A stretch of 64,000 nucleotides of DNA from CAG-1782 sp964418255 (GTDB taxonomy: Bacteria; Bacillota; Clostridia; Christensenellales; DTU072): positions 1 through 64,000 of the forward strand of contig CAYQKV010000006.1 in the NCBI GenBank assembly GCA_964418255.1. The letters run 5' to 3'. The position numbers and the translations under genes were made by a program. The stretch's first letter is position 1. Each line of letters begins with the position of its first letter. The notes beneath the pieces were generated by a model. That model was not told the DNA's origin. It worked only from the letters and a program-made list of their open reading frames with translations, and did no database searches. Shown here piece by piece: positions 1 through 7,012 of this stretch.

Positions 1-2
1 CG

Positions 3-233
3 TTCTGCAATTGTACCAGTTTAACGAGCGTAACAATAGGCAACAGCGTGACGAGCATAGGAAGACATGCGTTCGATTATTGCAGAAGATTAAAGAACAT
101 AATTTACGGTGGCACGGTAAGCGAGTGGCAAAATATATCTAAGGGTACTGATTGGAATAGCTATACGGGTACTTATACCGTTTATTGCACAGACGGTATT
201 GTGTCAAAAGACGGCACGGTGACATATAATTAA
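3..233 (+). CDS. BspA-like leucine-rich-repeat protein, C-terminal fragment
   Basis: The gene enters from the left edge, so only the last 76 codons are visible. The reading frame starting at base 3 encodes FCNCTSLTSVTIGNSVTSIG followed by RHAFDYC, the LRR_5 (BspA-type) repeat pattern in which each unit contains I-G-x-x-A-F. The tail after the last repeat (GGTVSEWQNISKG, then a segment ending YTVYCTDG) is the usual end of such proteins and has no sortase motif or membrane anchor. Proteins of this family are secreted or surface-exposed and often bind host or environmental ligands; that role is inferred from the family. It resembles the repeats of the giant protein at 44723-54613. Confidence 0.85.
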   Translation, partial: FCNCTSLTSVTIGNSVTSIGRHAFDYCRRLKNIIYGGTVSEWQNISKGTDWNSYTGTYTVYCTDGIVSKDGTVTYN

Positions 234-265
234 AATGCCGTTACGACCAAACGGCGGCAGGCTTC

Positions 266-666
266 CGACCACACGTTGCGCGGAGCTTTACCGCAGTCGG
301 CGAAAGCCTTTTAAGTAGAATTTGCGAGAGGGGAAAACTTTTCAGGCAAAAAGTTTCTCCCCTCTCGCGCTCTCCCCTTACAAAAACTTTCGGCGATTTT
401 TATAGTGTTGTTTCTCTTCGGTTAAGTATCGACTTAAATAAACAAATAAAAAGGAATAATTTATATTCAAAAAGTGAAAATCACACTTTTCACTTTTTGC
501 CCGAATGGGGTTTGAGCAAGGGGCGTGAACCCCTTGCGAACTTATATTGTAAGCAAAATGTGTCATTTTGCTTCCTTGGTAGTCCGACTTATGCGGATAA
601 AAAAATCGTCCGCGTGTCGAGTTTATCTCGACCGCGAGCGATTTTCCGCATAACGTGTGGTCGGAT
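266..666 (+). repeat. Composite multi-hairpin repeat R1 (full length)
   Basis: This is the most complete copy of the R family. In order: an inverted partial end motif (266-300), hairpin H0 with arms GCGAGAGGGG (324-333) and CCCCTCTCGC (359-368), an AT-rich linker, H1 with arms AAAAAGTGAAAA (469-480) and TTTTCACTTTTT (487-498), H2 GCAAGGGG/CCCCTTGC (516-537), H3 AAGCAAAATG/CATTTTGCTT (551-573), and a long nested hairpin H4 closed by TCCGAC/GTCGGA (583-665). It fills the gap between the convergent ends of the genes at 233 and 672, so it could terminate both transcripts. Small open frames inside it are by-products of the repeat. Confidence 0.85.
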
Positions 667-671
667 ATTTT

Positions 672-1274
672 TTAATCGGTCATTCTTCCCGTTTCGAAAT
701 AGTAGCTCATTTTGCTCGGTTTGCGAGGCATCAGAGCGGCGGTAAGGCTGTAAACGACTACGCTCAGTCCTCCCGCTACCACTGCGGGCGTATAAGCGGG
801 GTTTAGGGAAATGTTTCCGCCGATTTGGGTAATCAAAGTGGCAGTCATCACCGAAAGAACGCTTGCGATAAAGCCGTATTTTGCGTTCCTCGTCACGAGG
901 AATGAAATAAAGCCTATCATAAGGGCGTAATAGATATTTACCGACGACCACAGAGTCGAGCCGAAATACGCGGCGAGACGGGTTGCGCCGTAAAGAACGC
1001 CGGAAAGCACTATCGTAAGAAGAAGGCAAACTATGCGGTTTTTCATCGAACCGCGGAACAGCCACAGCGCGAACGTCACAATAAAGAGCAAAGCTACGCC
1101 GAGCGAGAAAGAGAAGTTACCCCAGGTTACGACGGGAAGAAAATTCAACCCGACGATTGCGGCAAAAACGAGGACGAGAGCGATTACGGGCACGCCGAAA
1201 TCCTTCACCGCGTTACTGCCTATGCCGATGAGAGCCATAACTCCCAGAATTACAAGTATAACAGAACCAATCAT
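672..1274 (-). CDS. Multi-pass membrane protein, DUF1614-like
   Basis: A protein of 200 residues with about seven hydrophobic segments and a short basic C-terminal tail (PRKPSK). I chose ATG at 1274 because AAGGAG lies 8 nt upstream; a TTG two codons earlier would sit only 2 nt from that site. The layout (hydrophobic start, LNFLPVV...FSLGVALLF, later GFIASVLSVM, ITQIGGN and VVAGGLSVVV) resembles DUF1614 membrane proteins of Firmicutes, whose function is unknown. That family link is from memory of the pattern and is tentative. The gene stands alone, convergent with the upstream LRR gene. Confidence 0.7.
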   Translation of the reverse strand: MIGSVILVILGVMALIGIGSNAVKDFGVPVIALVLVFAAIVGLNFLPVVTWGNFSFSLGVALLFIVTFALWLFRGSMKNRIVCLLLTIVLSGVLYGATRLAAYFGSTLWSSVNIYYALMIGFISFLVTRNAKYGFIASVLSVMTATLITQIGGNISLNPAYTPAVVAGGLSVVVYSLTAALMPRKPSKMSYYFETGRMTD

Positions 1275-1387
1275 TTTCAATTCTCCTTACGGTTAGGATG
1301 AAAAGAAATTACGAAATTATTCTAAAAAAAGTGTAAACGGCAAAGATGGGTAATTCGGCAATAGGGATTAGGGCGAAGAAAAGAGGA

Positions 1388-1491
1388 GTGGAGAGATTGC
1401 GTTGATTTTTTTCGAAACCGAGCCGTCGCTGTACCGACGTACAGTAGGCGAAGGCTTCGGAAAAGCCCATAAAAACTCTGATTTTATCCGC
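1388..1491 (+). repeat. E-family structured repeat, copy E1
   Basis: An intergenic element with an apical hairpin CTGTAC-CGAC-GTACAG (1430-1445), a basal stem CCGAGCC (1418-1424) pairing with GGCTTCGG (1453-1460, one bulge), and outer ends GTGGA (1388) and TCCGC (1487-1491). The same apical motif with a different but still complementary basal stem recurs at 31500-31548, 31695-31743 and 37082-37134. It lies upstream of the vor operon promoter and downstream of nothing obvious. It has no coding potential. Confidence 0.7.
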
Positions 1492-1595
1492 ATTTTACGA
1501 TAATGACAAGAAAAAACTTTTTTTTTGATTATTTCGTATATGTTTTTACGGGCGTAAAGCAACGCGATATATCAACTCCCAAGAAAAGAATTTGC

Positions 1596-1624
1596 TTTAC
1601 AAATAGAAAAACAATATGTATAAT
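1596..1624 (+). promoter_or_regulatory. Promoter of the vor operon
   Basis: TTTACA (1596-1601), a 17-nt spacer and TATAAT (1619-1624). This predicts transcription starting about 30 nt before the ferredoxin subunit, whose AGGAGA ribosome-binding site is at about 1655. Confidence 0.7.
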
Positions 1625-1664
1625 AGAAAAATATATAATAAAATACTTTCACTTAGGAGATTTT

Positions 1665-1868
1665 ATGGCTAAAATTACTATAAAGACAGAAAGCTGTAAA
1701 GGCTGCGGTTTATGCGTTCTTTCCTGCCCGAAAAAACTGTTGAGTATTACGGGAACGAGCAATAAGAACGGATATTTCGTAGTGGGAATCAACGATATGG
1801 GCGCGTGCATAGGTTGCGCTTCCTGCGCGATGATGTGCCCCGATTGCGTTATCACGGTAGAGAGATAA
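1665..1868 (+). CDS. vorD: 2-oxoacid:ferredoxin oxidoreductase, ferredoxin-like delta subunit
   Basis: A 67-residue protein with two CxxCxxCxxxC clusters (CKGCGLCVLSCP and CIGCASCAMMCP), expected to hold two [4Fe-4S] centres that pass electrons from the oxidoreductase core to soluble ferredoxin. ATG at 1665 follows AGGAGA by 4-5 nt; an upstream in-frame extension has no ribosome-binding site. It is the first gene of a four-gene operon with the alpha, beta and gamma subunits, the usual order for the VOR/KOR type of enzyme. Substrate (branched-chain 2-oxoacids versus 2-oxoglutarate) cannot be settled from this subunit. Confidence 0.9.
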   Translation: MAKITIKTESCKGCGLCVLSCPKKLLSITGTSNKNGYFVVGINDMGACIGCASCAMMCPDCVITVER

Positions 1869-1895
1869 CGGACGGTTTTCCGAGGAGGTTTAATA

Positions 1896-2951
1896 ATGAA
1901 AGAATTGATGAAAGGTAACGAAGCGATTGCCGAAGCCGCTATCCGCGGCGGGTGCAGAGCGTTTTTCGGTTATCCGATTACGCCGCAGAACGAAATTCCC
2001 GAATATATGAGTTGGAGACTGTTCGAAGTCGGCGGGACGTTCGTGCAGGCGGAAAGCGAAGTGGCTTCGATAAATATGCTTTACGGCGCGTGCGGAGCGG
2101 GCGCGAGAGCGATGACCAGTTCGTCCAGCCCCGGCATCAGCCTTATGCAGGAAGGTATAAGCTACATATGTTGCGCGCAGATTCCCTGCGTTATAGTCAA
2201 TATGGTCAGAGGCGGTCCCGGACTCGGCGGTATTCAACCCGCGCAGGGCGACTATTTCCAGGCGACCAAAGGCGGCGGACACGGCGACTATCATATGATA
2301 GTGTACGGACCGAACAGCGTTCAGGAATGCGTCAACATTATGTATAACGCGTTTGACGTCGCGGATAAATACAGAGTTCCCGTTATGATACTCGGAGACG
2401 GTATGCTCGGACAGATTATGGAACCGGTAGAACTTCCGCCGATGAAAGATTTGAGCGCGCTTCCCAAAAAAGAATGGGCGACCGACGGCACGGGTACGGG
2501 TAAAAACAGAAGAATAATAAACTCTCTGCTCATAAATCCCGACGACCTCGAAGCGCATAACAATTATATGTGTACCGTTTACGACGAAATCGCGAAAAAC
2601 GAAACGAAGTTCGAAGAATATATGACGGAAGACGCGGAAATCGTGCTTACCGCTTACGGTACGGTGGCGAGAATCGCGAAAAGCGCGGTCAATATTCTGA
2701 GAGAAAAAGGCGTAAAAGTCGGACTTATCCGTCCGATAACGCTCTATCCGTTCCCGTCAGAGGCGTATAAGAACCTTGCGGAAAAGGACAGCGTGAAAAA
2801 ATTCGTTTGCGTTGAACTGAGCGTAGGACAGATGATAGAAGACGTAAAACTCGCGGTCGAAGGGAAAAAGCCCGTGGAGTTCTACGGAAGAAACGGCGGA
2901 AACGTGATGTCTCCCGAAGACATCGTCGCGTTCGTAACTAAGGAGGCGTAA
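1896..2951 (+). CDS. vorB: 2-oxoacid:ferredoxin oxidoreductase, alpha subunit (VorB-like)
   Basis: A 351-residue subunit combining the pyrimidine-binding domain of the TPP fold (GNEAIAEAAIRGGCRAFFGY, then PITPQNEI) with the C-terminal transketolase-like domain (EIVLTAYGTVARIAKSAV, LIRPITLYPFP). The acidic sequence FVQAESEVASINM and the run MTSSSSPGISLMQEG are typical of subunits annotated VorB (3-methyl-2-oxobutanoate dehydrogenase). With the other three subunits it would oxidatively decarboxylate a 2-oxoacid to an acyl-CoA while reducing ferredoxin, in the cytoplasm. A GAGGAGG-type site precedes ATG 1896. 28 bp separate it from vorD and 1 bp from the beta subunit, so the operon is tightly packed. 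Confidence 0.92.
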   Translation: MKELMKGNEAIAEAAIRGGCRAFFGYPITPQNEIPEYMSWRLFEVGGTFVQAESEVASINMLYGACGAGARAMTSSSSPGISLMQEGISYICCAQIPCVIVNMVRGGPGLGGIQPAQGDYFQATKGGGHGDYHMIVYGPNSVQECVNIMYNAFDVADKYRVPVMILGDGMLGQIMEPVELPPMKDLSALPKKEWATDGTGTGKNRRIINSLLINPDDLEAHNNYMCTVYDEIAKNETKFEEYMTEDAEIVLTAYGTVARIAKSAVNILREKGVKVGLIRPITLYPFPSEAYKNLAEKDSVKKFVCVELSVGQMIEDVKLAVEGKKPVEFYGRNGGNVMSPEDIVAFVTKEA

Positions 2952-2952
2952 T

Positions 2953-3693
2953 ATGGCGGTTGTATTTGAAAAAACGAAAATGCTCACCGACGCTACCTTG
3001 CATTATTGCCCCGGGTGCACCCACGGCATAGCGCATAGACTGGTGGCGGAAGTGCTGGAAGAAATCGGCGCGGAAGGACACGTAGTCGGAGTCGCGCCCG
3101 TAGGTTGCGCGGTGTTTGCGTATAACTATTTTAACTGCGATATGCAGGAAGCGGCACACGGAAGAGCGCCCGCGGTGGCGACGGGAATAAAGAGAGTAAA
3201 TCCGAACAATATCGTCTTCGCGTATCAGGGAGACGGAGACCTCGCAAGCATAGGTATGGCGGAAATCGTCCACGCCGCGGCGAGAGGAGAGAAGATAACG
3301 GTTATCTTTATAAATAACACGATTTACGGAATGACGGGCGGACAGATGGCGCCGACGACGTTGATAGGAGAAAAAGCGACGACCTGTATTTACGGACGTG
3401 ACGCGGAAAAGAACGGTAACCCGATAAAAATGTGCGAGCTTCTCGCAACGCTCACGGGACCGAGCTATATCGAAAGAGTAGCGCTGTTTGACGCGGCGCA
3501 CGTAAGAATGGCGAAAAAGGCGATAAAGAAAGCGTTTATGCACCAGGTCGAGAACAAAGGGTTCAGCTTTATCGAAGTTTTGTCTTCCTGCCCGACAAAC
3601 TGGGGAATGACCCCCGAACAGGCGATTGCGTTCGTTAAGAACGATATGCAGGCATTCTATCCCCTCGGAGTATTCAAGGAGGTAACGGAATAA
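2953..3693 (+). CDS. vorA: 2-oxoacid:ferredoxin oxidoreductase, TPP-binding beta subunit
   Basis: A 246-residue subunit with the thiamine-pyrophosphate motif GDGD followed by N-rich FINNTIYGMTGGQ, and the N-terminal CPGCTHG sequence conserved in KOR/VOR beta subunits. It binds TPP-Mg2+ and carries the catalytic decarboxylation site together with the alpha subunit. Its ATG is one base after the alpha stop, and the AAGGAGG that serves it lies inside the end of the alpha gene. Its own stop overlaps the gamma start by one base, which suggests translational coupling and fixed stoichiometry. Confidence 0.92.
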   Translation: MAVVFEKTKMLTDATLHYCPGCTHGIAHRLVAEVLEEIGAEGHVVGVAPVGCAVFAYNYFNCDMQEAAHGRAPAVATGIKRVNPNNIVFAYQGDGDLASIGMAEIVHAAARGEKITVIFINNTIYGMTGGQMAPTTLIGEKATTCIYGRDAEKNGNPIKMCELLATLTGPSYIERVALFDAAHVRMAKKAIKKAFMHQVENKGFSFIEVLSSCPTNWGMTPEQAIAFVKNDMQAFYPLGVFKEVTE

Positions 3694-4223
3694 TGGAAAA
3701 TAAAATTATCATAGCAGGTTTCGGCGGACAGGGCGTGCAGAGCCTCGGTATGTTCATCGCGTATGCGTCCATTCACGACGGGAAAGAAGTTACTTTCCTT
3801 CCTTCGTACGGACCGGAAATGCGTGGCGGCACGAGTAATTGCAGCGTGGTGGTAAGCGATAAACCCGTTGCAAGCCCGATTATCGCGGTTCCCGATATGC
3901 TTATAGCGATGAACAAACCCAGCCTTGCGAAATTCGAAAGCAAAGTAAAGAAAGGCGGCACGATAATAGTAAACAGCTCGCTTATCGATACGAAAGTGAC
4001 GAGAGACGACGTAAAAGCGGTGTATATCAACGCGAACGACCTCGCGGTCGAAGCGGGTAACGTCCGTACGGCGAACATTGTCGTGCTCGGCGCGTACACC
4101 AAAATGAGCGGAGACTTTACGCCCGACGTAATGAAAGCGGTTATCGAAAAGAAATTTGCTAAAAAACCTAAGGTAATTCCGGCAAATATTAAGGCGTTTG
4201 AGTTGGGATATAATCTAAAATAA
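3693..4223 (+). CDS. vorC: 2-oxoacid:ferredoxin oxidoreductase, gamma subunit
   Basis: A 176-residue POR/KOR gamma-domain protein that starts IIIAGFGGQGVQSLGM and has the conserved PSYGPEMRGGTSNCSVVVS stretch. This subunit contributes to CoA binding and assembly in the family. The ATG shares its A with the beta TAA stop (TAATG). It is the last gene of the operon; the R2 repeat starts directly after the stop and no separate simple terminator is seen, so the repeat hairpins may end the transcript. Confidence 0.92.
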   Translation: MENKIIIAGFGGQGVQSLGMFIAYASIHDGKEVTFLPSYGPEMRGGTSNCSVVVSDKPVASPIIAVPDMLIAMNKPSLAKFESKVKKGGTIIVNSSLIDTKVTRDDVKAVYINANDLAVEAGNVRTANIVVLGAYTKMSGDFTPDVMKAVIEKKFAKKPKVIPANIKAFELGYNLK

Positions 4224-4226
4224 GCC

Positions 4227-4418
4227 GACCAGGCGTTGCGTGGAGATTTTCCGACAGTCGCTAACGCTTTGTGCCGATAAAATCTTATGTCCGCGCAAGT
4301 CGGACTCATAGGGAAGAAAGTCGTACCGACTTTCTTTTCATTTAAGTTCGCAAGGGGTTCACGCCCCTTGCTTATCCCCATACGGGCAAAAAGTGAAAAA
4401 TGTGCTTTCCACTTTTTG
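4227..4418 (-). repeat. Composite multi-hairpin repeat R2 (reverse orientation)
   Basis: A copy of the R family on the minus strand, carrying H4, H3, H2 and H1 in that plus-strand order. Here H3 uses the alternative arms AAGAAAGTCG/CGACTTTCTT in place of AAGCAAAATG/CATTTTGCTT, while H2 (GCAAGGGG/CCCCTTGC) is unchanged. It lies between the convergent ends of vorC and the xre gene and forms the left flank of the AT-rich island. Its partner R3, in the opposite orientation, is the right flank. Confidence 0.85.
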
Positions 4419-4441
4419 AATTTAATTTATTCCTTTTCGTA

Positions 4442-4483
4442 TTTCTATATTTAAGTTTATAGTTTCTATATTTAAGTTTATAG
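4442..4483 (+). repeat. Perfect 21-bp tandem duplication
   Basis: Two identical adjacent copies (4442-4462 and 4463-4483) of a 21-bp AT-rich unit beginning TTTCTATATTTAAG. It belongs to the AT-rich linker that follows H1 in R-family copies. The rest of 4484-4715 is AT-rich and I see no gene or clear signal in it. Confidence 0.8.
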
Positions 4484-4715
4484 TTAAGCCAATACAATTA
4501 ATTACCACTATATAAATGTTAAAATTTTTATAAAGAAGAGTGCTTGTAGAGCAAGATTCACAAGCTTTTATATAGGATATGGTAGTGCAGTTTGGGGGCT
4601 TATTTGGGGTTAGGAGTGACGTTTAATTATTTTTTATAATGAATTATCATTTAATATAAAAGATTTATTTTGTTAAACAATTTTTTTGAAGTTATAGACT
4701 TTGTATGGGTTTACT

Positions 4716-4919
4716 CTAATTTTTATTATTAGTTCTTCCGAGTAGGTAATCAATAGAAACAGAAAAGTAGTCAGCAAATGCAATCAGAGTGTTATAATCC
4801 GCTTCTCGTTCTAGATTTTCATATCTACTGATATTGTTTTGGTTCATATGAAGGTCTATGGCAAGTTTCAGTTGAGATACGCCTTTTTGCTTCCGCAACT
4901 CCTTCAGTCTGAAATTCAT
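4716..4919 (-). CDS. XRE-family HTH transcriptional repressor
   Basis: A 67-residue cro/CI-type HTH protein: LKELRKQKGVSQLKLAIDL, the recognition region MNQNNISRYENLERE, then YFSVSIDYLLGRT, the common end of short XRE regulators. I placed the start at ATG 4919 (MNFRLK), which follows GGAG on the minus strand; a longer frame runs into the promoter region and gives no family sequence. It is divergent from the gene at 5037, and two perfect palindromes lie between them, so it most likely represses both itself and that gene. It is visibly more AT-rich than the core genes around it. Confidence 0.85.
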   Translation of the reverse strand: MNFRLKELRKQKGVSQLKLAIDLHMNQNNISRYENLEREADYNTLIAFADYFSVSIDYLLGRTNNKN

Positions 4920-4941
4920 ATTTCTCCGAATAATTTTTTCC

Positions 4942-4970
4942 TTGACAAGATTATACCATTTCGGTATAAT
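4942..4970 (+). promoter_or_regulatory. Consensus promoter of the island gene at 5037, with an overlapping minus-strand -10 box
   Basis: TTGACA (4942-4947), 17 nt, TATAAT (4965-4970): a perfect sigma-A consensus. The minus strand also has TATAAT (4950-4955) suitable for the xre gene. Operator A (4951-4969) covers the -10 boxes of both directions, so a bound repressor would silence both. Confidence 0.85.
4951..4969. promoter_or_regulatory. Operator A, 19-bp palindrome
   Basis: TTATACC-ATTTC-GGTATAA: perfect 7-bp arms around a 5-nt spacer, lying across the divergent promoters. The size suits a dimeric XRE repressor. Binding by the 4716-4919 product is inferred from adjacency. Confidence 0.75.
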
Positions 4971-4974
4971 AATA

Positions 4975-4993
4975 ATATCCCGATTTGGGATAT
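4975..4993. promoter_or_regulatory. Operator B, 19-bp palindrome
   Basis: ATATCCC-GATTT-GGGATAT has the same 7-5-7 geometry as operator A, with the centre 24 bp downstream. It covers the predicted transcription start of the plus-strand gene. The arms differ from operator A, sharing only the TAT..CC/GG..ATA frame, so the two sites could have different affinities or bind different proteins. Confidence 0.7.
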
Positions 4994-5036
4994 TGGTAAA
5001 AAGAGCAGGAACATATTTAATGTGGAAGGATATTTT

Positions 5037-5711
5037 ATGTTTACAAACGAAGAGAAGATAAAAAATTTTGATAGAATTTCTGAGCGTTTTTATAATAGGA
5101 ATTTCGGACAAATCAGCAAATCAGATATGGAATTGCTTATGTTTGATATTTATATGCAAAAGTTGCTCAATGACAATAAGCAGGATGATGATATGATTGA
5201 CTATCGCAAGTGTTCGGATTATATTATCAGTCGCAACTTGGGCATTACCCAGACACGAGTAAGAAATCTTAAAATTAGAAATCAACTTGTTTATCCTATC
5301 GAATTTGATTGGAGAAGAACTTTTGTCGAATTGACGAAAAATGCTAAATATGATACTAAAGGACATAGAATAACTATTCCAATTTCCGACCCAAATCTTT
5401 ATTATGAAATTCAGAATTTTATAGAAGAGCAAGGTGGCTATATTGAATATACCCTAAATAAGCGTATTTTTCAAATCCGTGCAGAATATTACATTGAGTT
5501 GATATTGCAATTGGAGCAGGAGCCGAGCAGGAAAAAAGCCTTGCAAGCTATTAAAGAGATGGTTGAAAAAGAAAAGAAAATAGAGAAAGAATTTGATGGT
5601 AAACATATAGGAAAGAGCCTGATTGATTGCGGTATTAACTTACAAAAAGTTGTTGAGACAATTACAGGACTGATTTCTATGGGGGTGAATTTGATAAATT
5701 TAATAACTTAA
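5037..5711 (+). CDS. Unknown island protein with an HTH-like segment and a hydrophobic C-terminus
   Basis: A 224-residue protein I do not recognise. ATG 5037 follows GAAGGA; an upstream in-frame ATG lies before the promoter and cannot be used. Residues about 15-50 form a predicted helical region (RISERFYNRNFG...SKSDMELLMFDIY). About 60-88 look like a helix-turn-helix (SDYIISRNLGITQTRVRNLK). The middle is mixed, then comes a charged helix (EMVEKEKKIEKEFDG) and a hydrophobic end GLISMGVNLINLIT that might touch the membrane. It is divergent from an XRE repressor with tandem operators, a layout common for phage, toxin or defence genes, but no function can be assigned. Base composition is clearly more AT-rich than the neighbouring core genes, suggesting transfer. 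Confidence 0.75.
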   Translation: MFTNEEKIKNFDRISERFYNRNFGQISKSDMELLMFDIYMQKLLNDNKQDDDMIDYRKCSDYIISRNLGITQTRVRNLKIRNQLVYPIEFDWRRTFVELTKNAKYDTKGHRITIPISDPNLYYEIQNFIEEQGGYIEYTLNKRIFQIRAEYYIELILQLEQEPSRKKALQAIKEMVEKEKKIEKEFDGKHIGKSLIDCGINLQKVVETITGLISMGVNLINLIT

Positions 5712-5807
5712 AATGTTTATATTAAATGTTTTTATTTGCTAATTCTAATAAGAATCGGTGTTTTGGGTATTGTTGATGCAAAAAAACTTACTTTTGGAGG
5801 AAATAAA

Positions 5808-6612
5808 ATGAAAAACAAAAAAATCTTATCTACAATTATACTACTATCGTTTATGCTTATTTTGTGTGTGGCATGCAGTACAGGGATAAAAGAAATACGG
5901 GTTACTAATAAAAATATTGTCCTTTATATTGGACAAACCGAGAATGTGCATATTGAGATTGTTGGAAAGTATGATGGTACAGCAGATTTAGTATGGACTT
6001 CATCGGATAGTAATGTTGCTACGGTTGACAGTCAAGGTGTAATTACCGCAAAAAATGTTGGGAATACACTAATAAGGGTAGAAGCGCATAATGGTATTTT
6101 TGGGGTATGTTATGTGGAAGTCAAAACGGATAAAGGCATAATATATGGAACTATTGGATATGAAAAGAAAGATGGATATATAACTAATTATTATGCGGAC
6201 AACGGGGCTCAAGTGCTATTGATTAATCCTACAATTTTTAAGGCAAATTATAATTATTTAACAAACACAAGTGTTGCTGCTGGTAATTTAAGTGCGGCAA
6301 AAGATTTAAGTGGTTGTTATTATACAGGGGTAGATAGTTCCGGAAAGTATCAAATAGAGGTTCCAGAGGGAAAATACTATATGGTTGTTATTTCAAAAAA
6401 ATTTCTTCCACCCCCCCTATGCGAAGCCTAATGGGAAGAGATATTGGGGACCGGTTTATGATTTGTTTAGTGGGGATTATAAACTTATTGCACAGGACAT
6501 TACCAGGCTTTACGGGATAGAGTGGGCTATGCCAATAGTTAAAGCCGAACAAGAAATCGAATATTCTCATGTGTTTCTTTCGAGTAATTATGAATTGTAC
6601 GGAACGAATTGA
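5808..6612 (+). pseudogene. Big2-domain lipoprotein, frameshifted at a C7 tract
   Basis: The first frame (5808-6431, 207 residues) starts with a lipoprotein signal peptide ending CVACSTG and continues with a bacterial Ig-like (Big2) domain (VTNKNIVLYIGQTENVHIEI, then SDSNVATVDSQGVITAKNVG). After that comes a beta-rich region resembling carboxypeptidase-regulatory folds (GSGKYQIEVPEGKYY-like). At seven consecutive Cs (6411-6417) the frame runs into a stop, but the next frame continues naturally (YAKPNGKRYWGPVYDLFSGD) to 6612. Removing one C joins them into a protein of about 267 residues. Causes could be a sequencing slip, a real mutation, or slip-strand phase variation of a surface protein. 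GGAGG precedes ATG 5808. It shares the AT-rich character of the island. Confidence 0.75.
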
Positions 6613-6633
6613 CTCTGCAATGACTAAAAAATC

Positions 6634-6823
6634 AAAAAGTGAAAATCACACTTTTCGCTTTTTGCCCATATGGGGATAAGCAAGGGGCGAGACCCCTTGC
6701 GAACTTACATTGTAAGCAAAATGTGTCATTTTGCTTCATTGGAAGTCCGACTTATGCGGGCAAAGCATTTATGCGCACAAAATGTAATGACTGCGCTAAA
6801 TGCCCGCATAACGTGTGGTCGGA
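6634..6823 (+). repeat. Composite multi-hairpin repeat R3
   Basis: A forward R copy without H0: H1 AAAAAGTGAAAA with a slightly imperfect partner (TTTTCGCTTTTT), H2 GCAAGGGG/CCCCTTGC, H3 AAGCAAAATG/CATTTTGCTT, and H4 with a distinct interior (ATGCGGGC...GCCCGCAT around a TTTATGCGC core) closed by TCCGAC/GTCGGA. It ends 6 nt before a consensus promoter and forms the right edge of the AT-rich island. Confidence 0.85.
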
Positions 6824-6829
6824 GATTAG

Positions 6830-6858
6830 TTGACAAATAAACATCGGGTGCGTATAAT
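6830..6858 (+). promoter_or_regulatory. Consensus promoter of the cation exchanger gene
   Basis: TTGACA (6830-6835), 17-nt spacer, TATAAT (6853-6858). The predicted start (about 6865) lies just upstream of the Mn2+ riboswitch. Confidence 0.85.
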
Positions 6859-6868
6859 ATAGGAGGTT

Positions 6869-6960
6869 AAAAAAGGGAGTAGGAAGCGTTTATACGAACG
6901 CGCGTTGCCCGTCAATACACGGTATCTTGATACTCGGGCGCGCTTAATTTTCGAGACTTT
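6869..6960 (+). ncRNA. yybP-ykoY (Mn2+) riboswitch aptamer
   Basis: The leader holds the hallmarks of this class: GGGAGTAGG (6875-6883), a short hairpin GCGTT/AACGC (6886-6901), and an arm with CCGTCAATAC (6909-6918), an apical stem GGTATC/GATAC, and a return strand TCGGGCGCGC (6934-6943). P1 can form between AAAAG (6871-6875) and CUUUU (6957-6961). That 3' strand of P1 is also the 5' arm of the terminator that follows, so ligand-stabilised P1 would block termination and switch the exchanger gene on. The class is known to sense Mn2+; the on-switch logic is inferred from the overlap. Confidence 0.85.
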
Positions 6961-6992
6961 TGCCGAAATTAGGGTTCGGTGAAAGTCTTTTT
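6954..6992 (+). terminator. Riboswitch-controlled intrinsic terminator
   Basis: AGACTTTTGCCGAA (6954-6967) pairs, with two mismatches, with TTCGGTGAAAGTCT (6975-6988), followed by a T run. The 5' arm is shared with P1 of the aptamer. Confidence 0.85.
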
Positions 6993-7012
6993 ACTTTAAC
7001 GGAGGGTTAGGA

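Noticed and set aside
477..745. Small open frames encoding 'KGREPLANL...NVSFCFLGSPTYA' peptides here and at 3773-4381, 6639-6833, 38848-39108 and 39096-39443
   Set aside because: They are translations of the R-repeat hairpins in different frames, recur with the repeat and have no ribosome-binding sites.
4227..6823. Prophage or integrative element
   Set aside because: No integrase, structural, replication or transfer gene and no att-like direct repeats; only an accessory island is supported.
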